This document shows positions 1 through 11,695 of a stretch of 64,000 nucleotides of DNA, piece by piece. Made by a program: the position numbers and the translations under genes. Source of the stretch: Sacculina carcini. Lineage: Eukaryota > Arthropoda > Thecostraca > Sacculinidae. The stretch spans positions 496,001 through 560,000 of the forward strand of contig OU696596.1 of NCBI GenBank assembly GCA_916048095.2. The letters run 5' to 3'. The notes below the pieces were generated by a model. That model saw nothing but the letters and a program-made list of their open reading frames with translations, had not been told where the DNA came from and made no database searches. Positions within the stretch are counted from its first letter, which is position 1; every line of letters starts with the position of its first letter.

Positions 1-22
1 AGTGTTACCTAAGTGTTACCTA

Positions 23-965
23 AGTGTTACCTAAGTGTTACCTAAGTGTTACCTAAGTGTTACCTAAGTGTTACCCAAGTGTTACCTAAGTGTGCCCTAA
101 GTGTTACCTAAGTGTGCCCTAAGTGTGCCCTAAGTGTTACCTAAGTGTACCCTTAGTGTTACCCAAGTGTTACCTAAGTGTTAACTAAGTGTTACCTAAG
201 TGTGCCCTAAGTGTTACCTAAGTGTGCCCTAAGTGTTAAGTGTGCCCTACGTGTGTCCTAACTGTTACCTAAGTGTGCCCTAACTGTTACCTAAGTATGC
301 CCTAAGTGTTACCTAAGTGTGCCCTAAGTGTTACCTAAGTGTGGCCTAAGTGTTACCTAAGTGTGCCCCAAGTGTTACCTAAGTGTGCCCTAAGTGTTAA
401 CTAAGTGTTACCTAAGTGTGCCCTAAGTGTTACCTAAGTGTACCATAAGTGTTACCTAAGTGTTACCTAAGTGTTACCTAAGTGTTACCTAAGAGTTACC
501 TAAGTGTTACATATGTGTTACCTAAGTGTGCCCTAAGTGTTACCTAAGTGTGCGCTAAGTGTTACCTAAGTGTTATCTAAGTGTGCCCTAAGTGTTACCT
601 AAGTGTGCCCTAAGTGTTACCTAAGTGTGCCCTAAGTGTTACCTAAGTGTGCCCTAAGTGTTACCCAAGTGTGCCCTAAGTGTTACCTAAGTGTGCCCTA
701 AGTGTTACCTAAGTGTGCCCCAAGTGTTACCTAAGTGTGCCCTAAGTGTTAACTAAGTGTTACCTAAGTGTGCCCTAAGTGTTACCTAAGTGTGCCCTAA
801 GTGTTACCTAAGTGTTACCTAAGTGTTACCTAAGTGTTACCTAAGTGTGCCCTAAGTGTTACCCAAGTGTTACCTAAGTGTTACCTAAGTGTTACCTAAG
901 TGTTACCTAAGTATTACCTAAGTGTTACCTAAGTGTGCCCTAAGTGTTACCTAAGTGTGCCCTAA
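23..965 (+). repeat. Segment duplicated at 7253-8195 (offset 7230)
   Basis: Landmark monomers in this segment recur exactly 7230 bp to the right. These are the AGTGTACCCTT monomer near 145, the 7-bp monomer at 232, the CATATG at 510 and the AGTATTACCTA monomer near 909. The match begins after the second monomer of the window and stops at 966, where one copy reads AAGTG and the other AACTG. Single-base differences between the copies include a C at 250, which makes one of the very few CpGs in the window, and an AGTGTTCCCTA monomer at 7612 that corresponds to a B monomer here. The rest of the pair was checked only at landmarks. Confidence 0.8.
232..238 (+). repeat. 7-bp truncated monomer, copy 1 of 13
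   Basis: AGTGTTA is followed directly by a B monomer: an A monomer that lost 4 bp (CCTA or an equivalent alignment). The following monomers are B, then a GTGTGTCCTA variant that here begins with C instead of A, then ACTGTTACCTA. This start substitution is private to copy 1. The CATATG landmark follows 278 bp after the start of this monomer. Confidence 0.95.
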
Positions 966-2064
966 GTGTTACCCAAGTGTGCCCTAAGTGTTACCTAAGT
1001 GTTACCTAAGAGTTACCTAAGTGTTACATATGTGTTACCTAAGTGTGCCCTAAGTGTTACCTAAGTGTGCCCTAAGTGTTACCTAAGTGTGCCCCAAGTG
1101 TTACCTAAGTGTGCCCTAAGTGTTAACTAAGTGTTACCTAAGTGTGCCCTAAGTGTTACCTAAGTGTGCCCTAAGTGTTACCTAAGTGTTACCCAAGTGT
1201 TACCTAAGTGTTACCTAAGTGTGCCCTAAGTGTTACCTAAGTGTGCCCTAAGTGTTACCTAAGTGTGCCCTAAGTGTTACCCAAGTGTGCCCTAAGTGTT
1301 ACCCAAGTGTGCCCTAAGTGTTACCTAAGTGTGCCCTAAGTGTTACCTAAGTGTGCCCCAAGTGTTACCTAAGTGTGCCCTAAGTGTTAACTAAGTGTTA
1401 CCTAAGTGTGCCCTAAGTGTTACCTAAGTGTGCCCTAAGTGTTACCTAAGTGTTACCTAAGTGTTACCTAAGTGTTACCTAAGTGTGCCCTAAGTGTTAC
1501 CCAAGTGTTACCTAAGTGTTACCTAAGTGTTACCTAAGTCTTACCTAAGTGTTACCTAAGTATTACCTAAGTGTTACCTAAGTGTGCCCTAAGTGTTACC
1601 TAAGTGTGCCCTAACTGTTACCTAAGTGTGCCCTAACTGTTACCTAAGTGTGCCCTAAGTGTTACCTAAGTGTGCCCTAAGTGTTACCTAAGTGTACCCT
1701 TAGTGTTACCTAAGTGTTACCTAAGTGTTAACTAAGTGTTACTTAAGTGTTACCTAAGTGTGCCCTAAGTGTTACCTAAGTGTGCCCTAAGTGTGCCCTA
1801 AGTGTTACCTAAGTGTACCATAAGTGTTACCTAAGTGTTACCTAAGTGTTACCTAAGTGTTACCTAAGTGTTACCTAAGTGTTACCTAAGTGTTACCTAA
1901 GTGTTACCCAAGTGTTACCTAAGTGTGCCCTAAGTGTTACCTAAGTGTGCCCTAAGTGTGCCCTAAGTGTTACCTAAGTGTACCCTTAGTGTTACCCAAG
2001 TGTTACCTAAGTGTTAACTAAGTGTTACCTAAGTGTGCCCTAAGTGTTACCTAAGTGTGCCCTA

Positions 2065-2071
2065 AGTGTTA
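2065..2071 (+). repeat. 7-bp truncated monomer, copy 2 of 13
   Basis: Same AGTGTTA deletion monomer and same right flank (B, AGTGTGTCCTA, ACTGTTACCTA) as the other copies. The CATATG landmark lies 256 bp downstream instead of the usual 278. Two A monomers are missing from the A run after AGTGTACCATA, so this copy lost 22 bp. Confidence 0.95.
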
Positions 2072-5000
2072 AGTGTGCCCTAAGTGTGTCCTAACTGTTA
2101 CCTAAGTGTGCCCTAACTGTTACCTAAGTATGCCCTAAGTGTTACCTAAGTGTGCCCTAAGTGTTACCTAAGTGTGGCCTAAGTGTTACCTAAGTGTGCC
2201 CCAAGTGTTACCTAAGTGTGCCCTAAGTGTTAACTAAGTGTTACCTAAGTGTGCCCTAAGTGTTACCTAAGTGTACCATAAGTGTTACCTAAGTGTTACC
2301 TAAGAGTTACCTAAGTGTTACATATGTGTTACCTAAGTGTGCCCTAAGTGTTACCTAAGTGTGCGCTAAGTGTTACCTAAGTGTTATCTAAGTGTGCCCT
2401 AAGTGTTACCTAAGTGTGCCCTAAGTGTTACCTAAGTGTGCCCTAAGTGTTACCTAAGTGTGCCCTAAGTGTTACCCAAGTGTGCCCTAAGTGTTACCTA
2501 AGTGTGCCCTAAGTGTTACCTAAGTGTGCCCCAAGTGTTACCTAAGTGTGCCCTAAGTGTTAACTAAGTGTTACCTAAGTGTGCCCTAAGTGTTACCTAA
2601 GTGTGCCCTAAGTGTTACCTAAGTGTTACCTAAGTGTTACCTAAGTGTTACCTAAGTGTGCCCTAAGTGTTACCCAAGTGTTACCTAAGTGTTACCTAAG
2701 TGTTACCTAAGTGTTACCTAAGTATTACCTAAGTGTTACCTAAGTGTGCCCTAAGTGTTACCTAAGTGTGCCCTAACTGTTACCTAAGTGTGCCCTAACT
2801 GTTACCTAAGTGTGCCCTAAGTGTTACCTAAGTGTGCCCTAAGTGTTACCTAAGTGTACCCTTAGTGTTACCTAAGTGTTACCTAAGTGTTAACTAAGTG
2901 TTACTTAAGTGTTACCCAAGTGTGCCCTAAGTGTTACCTAAGTGTGCCCTAAGTGTTACCTAAGTGTACCCTAAGTGTTACCTAAGTGTTACCTAAGTGT
3001 TACCTAAGTGTTACCCAAGTGTTACCTAAGTGTGCCCTAAGTGTTACCTAAGTGTGCCCTAAGTGTGCCCTAAGTGTTACCTAAGTGTACCCTTAGTGTT
3101 ACCCAAGTGTTACCTAAGTGTTACCTAAGTGTGCCCTAAGTGTTACCTAAGTGTGCCCTAAGTGTTACCTAAGTGTGCCCTAAGTGTTACCCAAGTGTGC
3201 CCTAAGTGTTACCCAAGTGTGCCCTAAGTGTTACCTAAGTGTGCCCTAAGTGTGCCCTAAGTGTTACCTAAGTGTACCATAAGTGTTACCTAAGTGTTAC
3301 CTAAGTGTTACCTAAGTGTTACCTAAGTGTTACCTAAGAGTTACCTAAGTGTTACATAAGTGTTACCTAAGTGTGCCCTAAGTGTTACCTAAGTGTGCCC
3401 TAAGTGTTACCTAAGTGTGCCCTAAGTGTTACCTAAGTGTGCCCTAAGTGTTACCTAAGTGTGCCCTAAGTGTTATCTAAGTGTGCCCTAAGTGTTACCT
3501 AAGTGTACCCTAAGTGTTACCTAAGTGTGGCCTAAGTGTTACCTAAGTGTGCCCCAAGAGTTACCTAAGTGTGCCCTAAGTGTTAACTAAGTGTTACCTA
3601 AGTGTGCCCTAAGTGTTACCTAAGTGTACCATAAGTGTTACCTAAGTGTTACCTAAGTGTTACCTAAGTGTTACCTAAGTGTTACCTAAGAGTTACCTAA
3701 GTGTTACATAAGTGTTACCTAAGTGTGCCCTAAGTGTTACCTAAGTGTGCCCTAAGTGTTACCCAAGTGTGCCCTAAGTGTTACCTAAGTGTGCCCTAAG
3801 TGTTACCTAAGTGTGCCCCAAGTGTTACCTAAGTGTGCCCTAAGTGTTAACTAAGTGTTACCTAAGTGTGCCCTAAGTGTTACCTAAGTGTGCCCTAAGT
3901 GTTACCTAAGTGTTACCTAAGTGTTACCTAAGTGTTACCTAAGTGTGCCCTAAGTGTTACCTAAGTGTGCCCTAACTGTTACCTAAGTGTGCCCTAAGTG
4001 TTACCTAAGTGTGCCCTAAGTGTTACCTAAGTGTACCCTTAGTGTTACATAAGTGTTACCTAAGTGTTAACTAAGTGTTACTTAAGTGTTACCCAATTGT
4101 GCCCTAAGTGTTACCTAAGTGTGCCCTAAGTGTTACCTAAGTGTGCCCTAAGTGTTACCTAAGTGTACCCTAAGTGTTACCTAAGTGTGCCCTAAGTGTT
4201 ACCTAAGTGTTACCTAAGTGTTACCTAAGTGTTACCTAAGTGTGCCCTAAGTGTTACCCAAGTGTTACCTAAGTGTTACCTAAGTGTTACCTAAGTGTTA
4301 CCTAAGTGTTACCTAAGTATTACCTAAGTGTTACCTAAGTGTGCCCTAAGTGTTACCTAAGTGTGCCCTAACTGTTACCTAAGTGTGCCCTAACTGTTAC
4401 CTAAGTGTGCCCTAAGTGTTACCTAAGTGTGCCCTAAGTGTTACCTAAGTGTACCCTTAGTGTTACCTAAGTGTTACCTAAGTGTTACCTAAGTGTGCCC
4501 TAAGTGTTACCTAAGTGTGCCCTAAGTGTTACCTAAGTGTGCCCTAAGTGTTACCTAAGTGTGCCCTAAGTGTTACCCAAGTGTGCCCTAAGTGTTACCC
4601 AAGTGTGCCCTAAGTGTTACCTAAGTGTGCCCTAAGTGTGCCCCAAGTGTTACCTAAGTGTACCCTTAGTGTTACCCAAGTGTTACCTAAGTGTTAACTA
4701 AGTGTTACCTAAGTGTGCCCTAAGTGTTACCTAAGTGTGCCCTAAGTGTGCCCTAAGTGTTACCTAAGTGTGCCCTAAGTGTTACCTAAGTGTTACCTAA
4801 GTGTTACCTAAGTGTTACCTAAGTGTGCCCTAAGTGTTACCTAAGTGTGCCCTAACTGTTACCTAAGTGTGCCCTAAGTGTTACCTAAGTGTGCCCTAAG
4901 TGTTACCTAAGTGTACCCTTAGTGTTACATAAGTGTTACCTAAGTGTTAACTAAGTGTTACTTAAGTGTTACCCAATTGTGCCCTAAGTGTTACCTAAGT

Positions 5001-7461
5001 GTGCCCTAAGTGTTACCTAAGTGTGCCCTAAGTGTTACCTAAGTGTACCCTAAGTGTTACCTAAGTGTTACCTAAGTGTTACCTAAGTGTTACCCAAGTG
5101 TTACCTAAGTGTGCCCTAAGTGTTACCTAAGTGTGCCCTAAGTGTGCCCTAAGTGTTACCTAAGTGTACCCTTAGTGTTACCCAAGTGTTACCTAAGTGT
5201 TACCTAAGTGTTACCTAAGTGTGCCCTAAGTGTTACCTAAGTGTGCCCTAAGTGTTACCTAAGTGTGCCCTAAGTGTTACCCAAGTGTGCCCTAAGTGTT
5301 ACCCAAGTGTGCCCTAAGTGTTACCTAAGTGTGCCCTAAGTGTGCCCTAAGTGTTACCTAAGTGTACCATAAGTGTTACCTAAGTGTTACCTAAGTGTTA
5401 CCTAAGTGTTACCTAAGTGTTACCTAAGAGTTACCTAAGTGTTACATAAGTGTTACCTAAGTGTGCCCTAAGTGTTACCTAAGTGTGCCCTAAGTGTTAC
5501 CTAAGTGTGCCCTAAGTGTTACCTAAGTGTGCCCTAAGTGTTACCTAAGTGTGCCCTAAGTGTTACCTAAGTGTGCCCTAAGTGTGCCCTAAGTGTTACC
5601 TAAGTGTACCATAAGTGTTACCTAAGTGTTACCTAAGTGTTACCTAAGTGTTACCTAAGTGTTACCTAAGTGTTACCTAAGTGTTACCCAAGTGATACCT
5701 AAGTGTGCCCTAAGTGTTACCTAAGTGTGCCCTAAGTGTGCCCCAAGTGTTACCTAAGTGTACCCTTAGTGTTACCCAAGTGTTACCTAAGTGTTAACTA
5801 AGTGTTACCTAAGTGTGCCCTAAGTGTTACCTAAGTGTGCCCTAAGTGTTACCTAAGTGTGCCCTAAGTGTTACCCAAGTGTGCCCTAAGTGTTACCTAA
5901 GTGTGCCCTAAGTGTTACCTAAGTGTGCCCCAAGTGTTACCTAAGTGTGCCCTAAGTGTTACCTAAGTGTACCCTAAGTGTTACCTAAGTGTTACCTAAG
6001 TGTGCCCTAAGTGTTACCCAAGTGTGCCCTAAGTGTTACCTAAGTGTGCCCCAAGTGTTACCTAAGTGTGCCCTAAGTGTTAACTAAGTGTTACCTAAGT
6101 GTGCCCTAAGTGTTACCTAAGTGTGCCCTAAGTGTTACCTAAGTGTTACCTAAGTGTTACCTAAGTGTCACCTAAGTGTGCCCTAAGTGTTACCCAAGTG
6201 TTACCTAAGTGTTACCTAAGTGTTACCTAAGTATTACCTAAGTGTTACCTAAGTGTGCCCTAAGTGTTACCTAAGTGTGCCCTAACTGTTACCTAAGTGT
6301 GCCCTAACTGTTACCTAAGTGTGCCCTAAGTGTTACCTAAGTGTGCCCTAAGTGTTACCTAAGTGTACCCTTAGTGTTACCTAAGTGTTACCTAAGTGTT
6401 ACCTAAGTGTTACCTAAGTGTTACCTAAGTGTTACCTAAGTGTGCCCTAAGTGTTACCTAAGTGTGCCCTAAGTGTTACCTAAGTGTGCCCTAAGTGTTA
6501 CCTAAGTGTGCCCTAATTGTTACCTAAGTGTGCCCTAAGTGTTACCTAAGTGTGCCCTAAGTGTTACCTAAGTGTGCCCTAAGTGTTACCTAAGTGTGCT
6601 CTAAGTGCTACCTAAGTGTGCCCTAAGTGTTACCTAAGTGTGCCCTAAGTGTTACCTAAGTGTACCCTAAGTGTTACCTAAGTGTGGCCTAAGTGTGCCC
6701 TAAGTGTTACCTAAGTGTACCCTTAGTGTTACCCAAGTGTTACCTAAGTGTTAACTAAGTGTTACCTAAGTGTGCCCTAAGTGTTACCTAAGTGTGCCCT
6801 AAGTGTTACCTAAGTGTGCCCTAATTGTTACCTAAGTGTGCCCTAAGTGTTACCTAAGTGTGCCCTAAGTGTTACCTAAGTGTGCCCTAAGTGTTACCTA
6901 AGTGTGCTCTAAGTGCTACCTAAGTGTGCCCTAAGTGTTACCTAAGTGTGCCCTAAGTGTTACCTAAGTGTACCCTAAGTGTTACCTAAGTGTGGCCTAA
7001 GTGTTACCTAAGTGTGCCCCAAGTGTTACCTAAGTGTGCCCTAAGTGTTAACTAAGTGTTACCTGAGTGTGCCCTAAGTGTTACCTAAGTGTACCCTAAG
7101 TGTTACCTAAGAGTTACCTAAGTGTTACATAAGTGTTACCTAAGTGTGCCCTAAGTGTTACCTAAGTGTTACCTAAGTGTGCCCTAAGTGTTACCTAAGT
7201 GTTACCTAAGAGTTACCTAAGTGTTACATAAGTGTTACCTAAGTGTGCCCCAAGTGTTACCTAAGTGTTACCTAAGTGTTACCTAAGTGTTACCTAAGTG
7301 TTACCCAAGTGTTACCTAAGTGTGCCCTAAGTGTTACCTAAGTGTGCCCTAAGTGTGCCCTAAGTGTTACCTAAGTGTACCCTTAGTGTTACCCAAGTGT
7401 TACCTAAGTGTTAACTAAGTGTTACCTAAGTGTGCCCTAAGTGTTACCTAAGTGTGCCCTA

Positions 7462-7468
7462 AGTGTTA
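7462..7468 (+). repeat. 7-bp truncated monomer, copy 3 of 13
   Basis: AGTGTTA with the standard right flank: B, AGTGTGTCCTA, ACTGTTACCTA, B, ACTGTTACCTA, AGTATGCCCTA. CATATG follows at the usual 278 bp. This copy is the counterpart of copy 1 (offset 7230) and of copy 4 (offset 3032). Confidence 0.95.
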
Positions 7469-10400
7469 AGTGTGCCCTAAGTGTGTCCTAACTGTTACCT
7501 AAGTGTGCCCTAACTGTTACCTAAGTATGCCCTAAGTGTTACCTAAGTGTGCCCTAAGTGTTACCTAAGTGTGGCCTAAGTGTTACCTAAGTGTGCCCCA
7601 AGTGTTACCTAAGTGTTCCCTAAGTGTTAACTAAGTGTTACCTAAGTGTGCCCTAAGTGTTACCTAAGTGTACCATAAGTGTTACCTAAGTGTTACCTAA
7701 GTGTTACCTAAGTGTTACCTAAGAGTTACCTAAGTGTTACATATGTGTTACCTAAGTGTGCCCTAAGTGTTACCTAAGTGTGCGCTAAGTGTTACCTAAG
7801 TGTTATCTAAGTGTGCCCTAAGTGTTACCTAAGTGTGCCCTAAGTGTTACCTAAGTGTGCCCTAAGTGTTACCTAAGTGTGCCCTAAGTGTTACCCAAGT
7901 GTGCCCTAAGTGTTACCTAAGTGTGCCCTAAGTGTTACCTAAGTGTGCCCCAAGTGTTACCTAAGTGTGCCCTAAGTGTTAACTAAGTGTTACCTAAGTG
8001 TGCCCTAAGTGTTACCTAAGTGTGCCCTAAGTGTTACCTAAGTGTTACCTAAGTGTTACCTAAGTGTTACCTAAGTGTGCCCTAAGTGTTACCCAAGTGT
8101 TACCTAAGTGTTACCTAAGTGTTACCTAAGTGTTACCTAAGTATTACCTAAGTGTTACCTAAGTGTGCCCTAAGTGTTACCTAAGTGTGCCCTAACTGTT
8201 ACCTAAGTGTGCCCTAACTGTTACCTAAGTGTGCCCTAAGTGTTACCTAAGTGTGCCCTAAGTGTTACCTAAGTGTACCCTTAGTGTTACCTAAGTGTTA
8301 CCTAAGTGTTAACTAAGTGTTACTTAAGTGTTACCTAAGTGTGCCCTAAGTGTTACCTAAGTGTGCCCTAAGTGTGCCCTAAGTGTTACCTAAGTGTACC
8401 ATAAGTGTTACCTAAGTGTTACCTAAGTGTTACCTAAGTGTTACCTAAGTGTTACCTAAGAGTTACCTAAGTGTTACATAAGTGTTACCTAAGTGTGCCC
8501 TAAGTGTTACCTAAGTGTGCCCTAAGTGTTACCTAAGTGTGCCCTAAGTGTTACCTAAGTGTGCCCTAAGTGTTACCTAAGTGTGCCCTAAGTGTTACCT
8601 AAGTGTGCCCTAAGTGTGCCCTAAGTGTTACCTAAGTGTACCATAAGTGTTACCTAAGTGTTACCTAAGTGTTACCTAAGTGTTACCTAAGTGTTACCTA
8701 AGTGTTACCTAAGTGTTACCCAAGTGATACCTAAGTGTGCCCTAAGTGTTACCTAAGTGTGCCCTAAGTGTGCCCCAAGTGTTACCTAAGTGTACCCTTA
8801 GTGTTACCCAAGTGTTACCTAAGTGTTAACTAAGTGTTACCTAAGTGTGCCCTAAGTGTTACCTAAGTGTGCCCTAAGTGTTACCTAAGTGTGCCCTAAG
8901 TGTTACCCAAGTGTGCCCTAAGTGTTACCTAAGTGTGCCCTAAGTGTTACCTAAGTGTGCCCCAAGTGTTACCTAAGTGTGCCCTAAGTGTTACCTAAGT
9001 GTACCCTAAGTGTTACCTAAGTGTTACCTAAGTGTGCCCTAAGTGTTACCCAAGTGTGCCCTAAGTGTTACCTAAGTGTGCCCCAAGTGTTACCTAAGTG
9101 TGCCCTAAGTGTTAACTAAGTGTTACCTAAGTGTGCCCTAAGTGTTACCTAAGTGTGCCCTAAGTGTTACCTAAGTGTTACCTAAGTGTTACCTAAGTGT
9201 CACCTAAGTGTGCCCTAAGTGTTACCCAAGTGTTACCTAAGTGTTACCTAAGTGTTACCTAAGTATTACCTAAGTGTTACCTAAGTGTGCCCTAAGTGTT
9301 ACCTAAGTGTGCCCTAACTGTTACCTAAGTGTGCCCTAACTGTTACCTAAGTGTGCCCTAAGTGTTACCTAAGTGTGCCCTAAGTGTTACCTAAGTGTAC
9401 CCTTAGTGTTACCTAAGTGTTACCTAAGTGTTACCTAAGTGTTACCTAAGTGTTACCTAAGTGTTACCTAAGTGTGCCCTAAGTGTTACCTAAGTGTGCC
9501 CTAAGTGTTACCTAAGTGTGCCCTAAGTGTTACCTAAGTGTGCCCTAATTGTTACCTAAGTGTGCCCTAAGTGTTACCTAAGTGTGCCCTAAGTGTTACC
9601 AAAGTGTGCCCTAAGTGTTACCTAAGTGTGCTCTAAGTGCTACCTAAGTGTGCCCTAAGTGTTACCTAAGTGTGCCCTAAGTGTTACCTAAGTGTACCCT
9701 AAGTGTTACCTAAGTGTGGCCTAAGTGTGCCCTAAGTGTTACCTAAGTGTACCCTTAGTGTTACCCAAGTGTTACCTAAGTGTTAACTAAGTGTTACCTA
9801 AGTGTGCCCTAAGTGTTACCTAAGTGTGCCCTAAGTGTTACCTAAGTGTGCCCTAATTGTTACCTAAGTGTGCCCTAAGTGTTACCTAAGTGTGCCCTAA
9901 GTGTTACCTAAGTGTGCCCTAAGTGTTACCTAAGTGTGCTCTAAGTGCTACCTAAGTGTGCCCTAAGTGTTACCTAAGTGTGCCCTAAGTGTTACCTAAG
10001 TGTACCCTAAGTGTTACCTAAGTGTGGCCTAAGTGTTACCTAAGTGTGCCCCAAGTGTTACCTAAGTGTGCCCTAAGTGTTAACTAAGTGTTACCTGAGT
10101 GTGCCCTAAGTGTTACCTAAGTGTACCCTAAGTGTTACCTAAGAGTTACCTAAGTGTTACATAAGTGTTACCTAAGTGTGCCCTAAGTGTTACCTAAGTG
10201 TTACCTAAGTGTGCCCTAAGTGTTACCTAAGTGTTACCTAAGAGTTACCTAAGTGTTACATAAGTGTTACCTAAGTGTGCCCCAAGTGTTACCTAAGTGT
10301 TACCTAAGTGTTACCTAAGTGTTACCTAAGTGTTACCCAAGTGTTACCTAAGTGTGCCCTAAGTGTTACCTAAGTGTGCCCTAAGTGTGCCCTAAGTGTT

Positions 10401-10493
10401 ACCTAAGTGTACCCTTAGTGTTACCCAAGTGTTACCTAAGTGTTAACTAAGTGTTACCTAAGTGTGCCCTAAGTGTTACCTAAGTGTGCCCTA

Positions 10494-10500
10494 AGTGTTA
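10494..10500 (+). repeat. 7-bp truncated monomer, copy 4 of 13
   Basis: AGTGTTA in the standard context. The distance to CATATG is the usual 278 bp, but only because a 4-monomer gain (10589-10632) and a 4-monomer loss (next to about 10688) cancel. Its closest relatives by spacing are copy 3 (3032 bp to the left) and copy 12 (28920 bp to the right). Confidence 0.95.
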
Positions 10501-10544
10501 AGTGTGCCCTAAGTGTGTCCTAACTGTTACCTAAGTGTGCCCTA

Positions 10545-10632
10545 ACTGTTACCTAAGTATGCCCTAAGTGTTACCTAAGTGTGCCCTAACTGTTACCTAA
10601 GTATGCCCTAAGTGTTACCTAAGTGTGCCCTA
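10545..10632 (+). repeat. Local 44-bp tandem duplication (4 monomers x 2)
   Basis: The four-monomer series ACTGTTACCTA, AGTATGCCCTA, A, B occurs at 10545-10588 and again at 10589-10632. In the other copies of this context it occurs once. It shows that unequal exchange or slippage works on blocks of a few monomers as well as on kilobase segments. Confidence 0.9.
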
Positions 10633-11688
10633 AGTGTTACCTAAGTGTGGCCTAAGTGTTACCTAAGTGTGCCCCAAGTGTTACCTAAGTGTTACCTAAG
10701 TGTACCATAAGTGTTACCTAAGTGTTACCTAAGTGTTACCTAAGTGTTACCTAAGAGTTACCTAAGTGTTACATATGTGTTACCTAAGTGTGCCCTAAGT
10801 GTTACCTAAGTGTGCGCTAAGTGTTACCTAAGTGTTATCTAAGTGTGCCCTAAGTGTTACCTAAGTGTGCCCTAAGTGTTACCTAAGTGTGCCCTAAGTG
10901 TTACCTAAGTGTGCCCTAAGTGTTACCCAAGTGTGCCCTAAGTGTTACCTAAGTGTGCCCTAAGTGTTACCTAAGTGTGCCCCAAGTGTTACCTAAGTGT
11001 GCCCTAAGTGTTAACTAAGTGTTACCTAAGTGTGCCCTAAGTGTTACCTAAGTGTGCCCTAAGTGTTACCTAAGTGTTACCTAAGTGTTACCTAAGTGTT
11101 ACCTAAGTGTGCCCTAAGTGTTACCCAAGTGTTACCTAAGTGTTACCTAAGTGTTACCTAAGTGTTACCTAAGTATTACCTAAGTGTTACCTAAGTGTGC
11201 CCTAAGTGTTACCTAAGTGTGCCCTAACTGTTACCTAAGTGTGCCCTAACTGTTACCTAAGTGTGCCCTAAGTGTTACCTAAGTGTGCCCTAAGTGTTAC
11301 CTAAGTGTACCCTTAGTGTTACCTAAGTGTTACCTAAGTGTTAACTAAGTGTTACTTAAGTGTTACCTAAGTGTGCCCTAAGTGTTACCTAAGTGTGCCC
11401 TAAGTGTGCCCTAAGTGTTACCTAAGTGTACCATAAGTGTTACCTAAGTGTTACCTAAGTGTTACCTAAGTGTTACCTAAGTGTTACCTAAGTGTTACCT
11501 AAGTGTTACCCAAGTGTTACCTAAGTGTGCCCTAAGTGTTACCTAAGTGTGCCCTAAGTGTGCCCTAAGTGTTACCTAAGTGTACCCTTAGTGTTACCCA
11601 AGTGTTACCTAAGTGTTAACTAAGTGTTACCTAAGTGTGCCCTAAGTGTTACCTAAGTGTGCCCTAAGTGTTACCTAAGTGTGCCCTA

Positions 11689-11695
11689 AGTGTTA
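11689..11695 (+). repeat. 7-bp truncated monomer, copy 5 of 13
   Basis: AGTGTTA with the standard flank and CATATG 278 bp downstream. It lies 1195 bp after copy 4. The same 1195-bp pair recurs as copies 12 and 13, at an offset of 28920 bp. Confidence 0.95.

Larger units (their letters stand above)
5305..11490 (+). repeat. Tandem segmental duplication, period 3032 bp
   Basis: Copy 1 is about 5305-8336 and copy 2 about 8337-11490. Several landmarks recur exactly 3032 bp apart: the AGTGATACCTA context at 5689 and 8721, the GCTCTAAG variant at 6598 and 9630, the 7-bp monomer at 7462 and 10494, and the CATATG at 7740 and 10772. The matching stretch (about 3.15 kb) is longer than the period, so this is a true tandem duplication of slightly more than two copies. 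3032 equals 276 monomers minus the 4 bp lost in the one 7-bp monomer per copy. Copy 2 has a private substitution at 9600-9601 (monomer ending CCAA) and a paired 44-bp gain and 44-bp loss near 10.6 kb. Confidence 0.85.
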
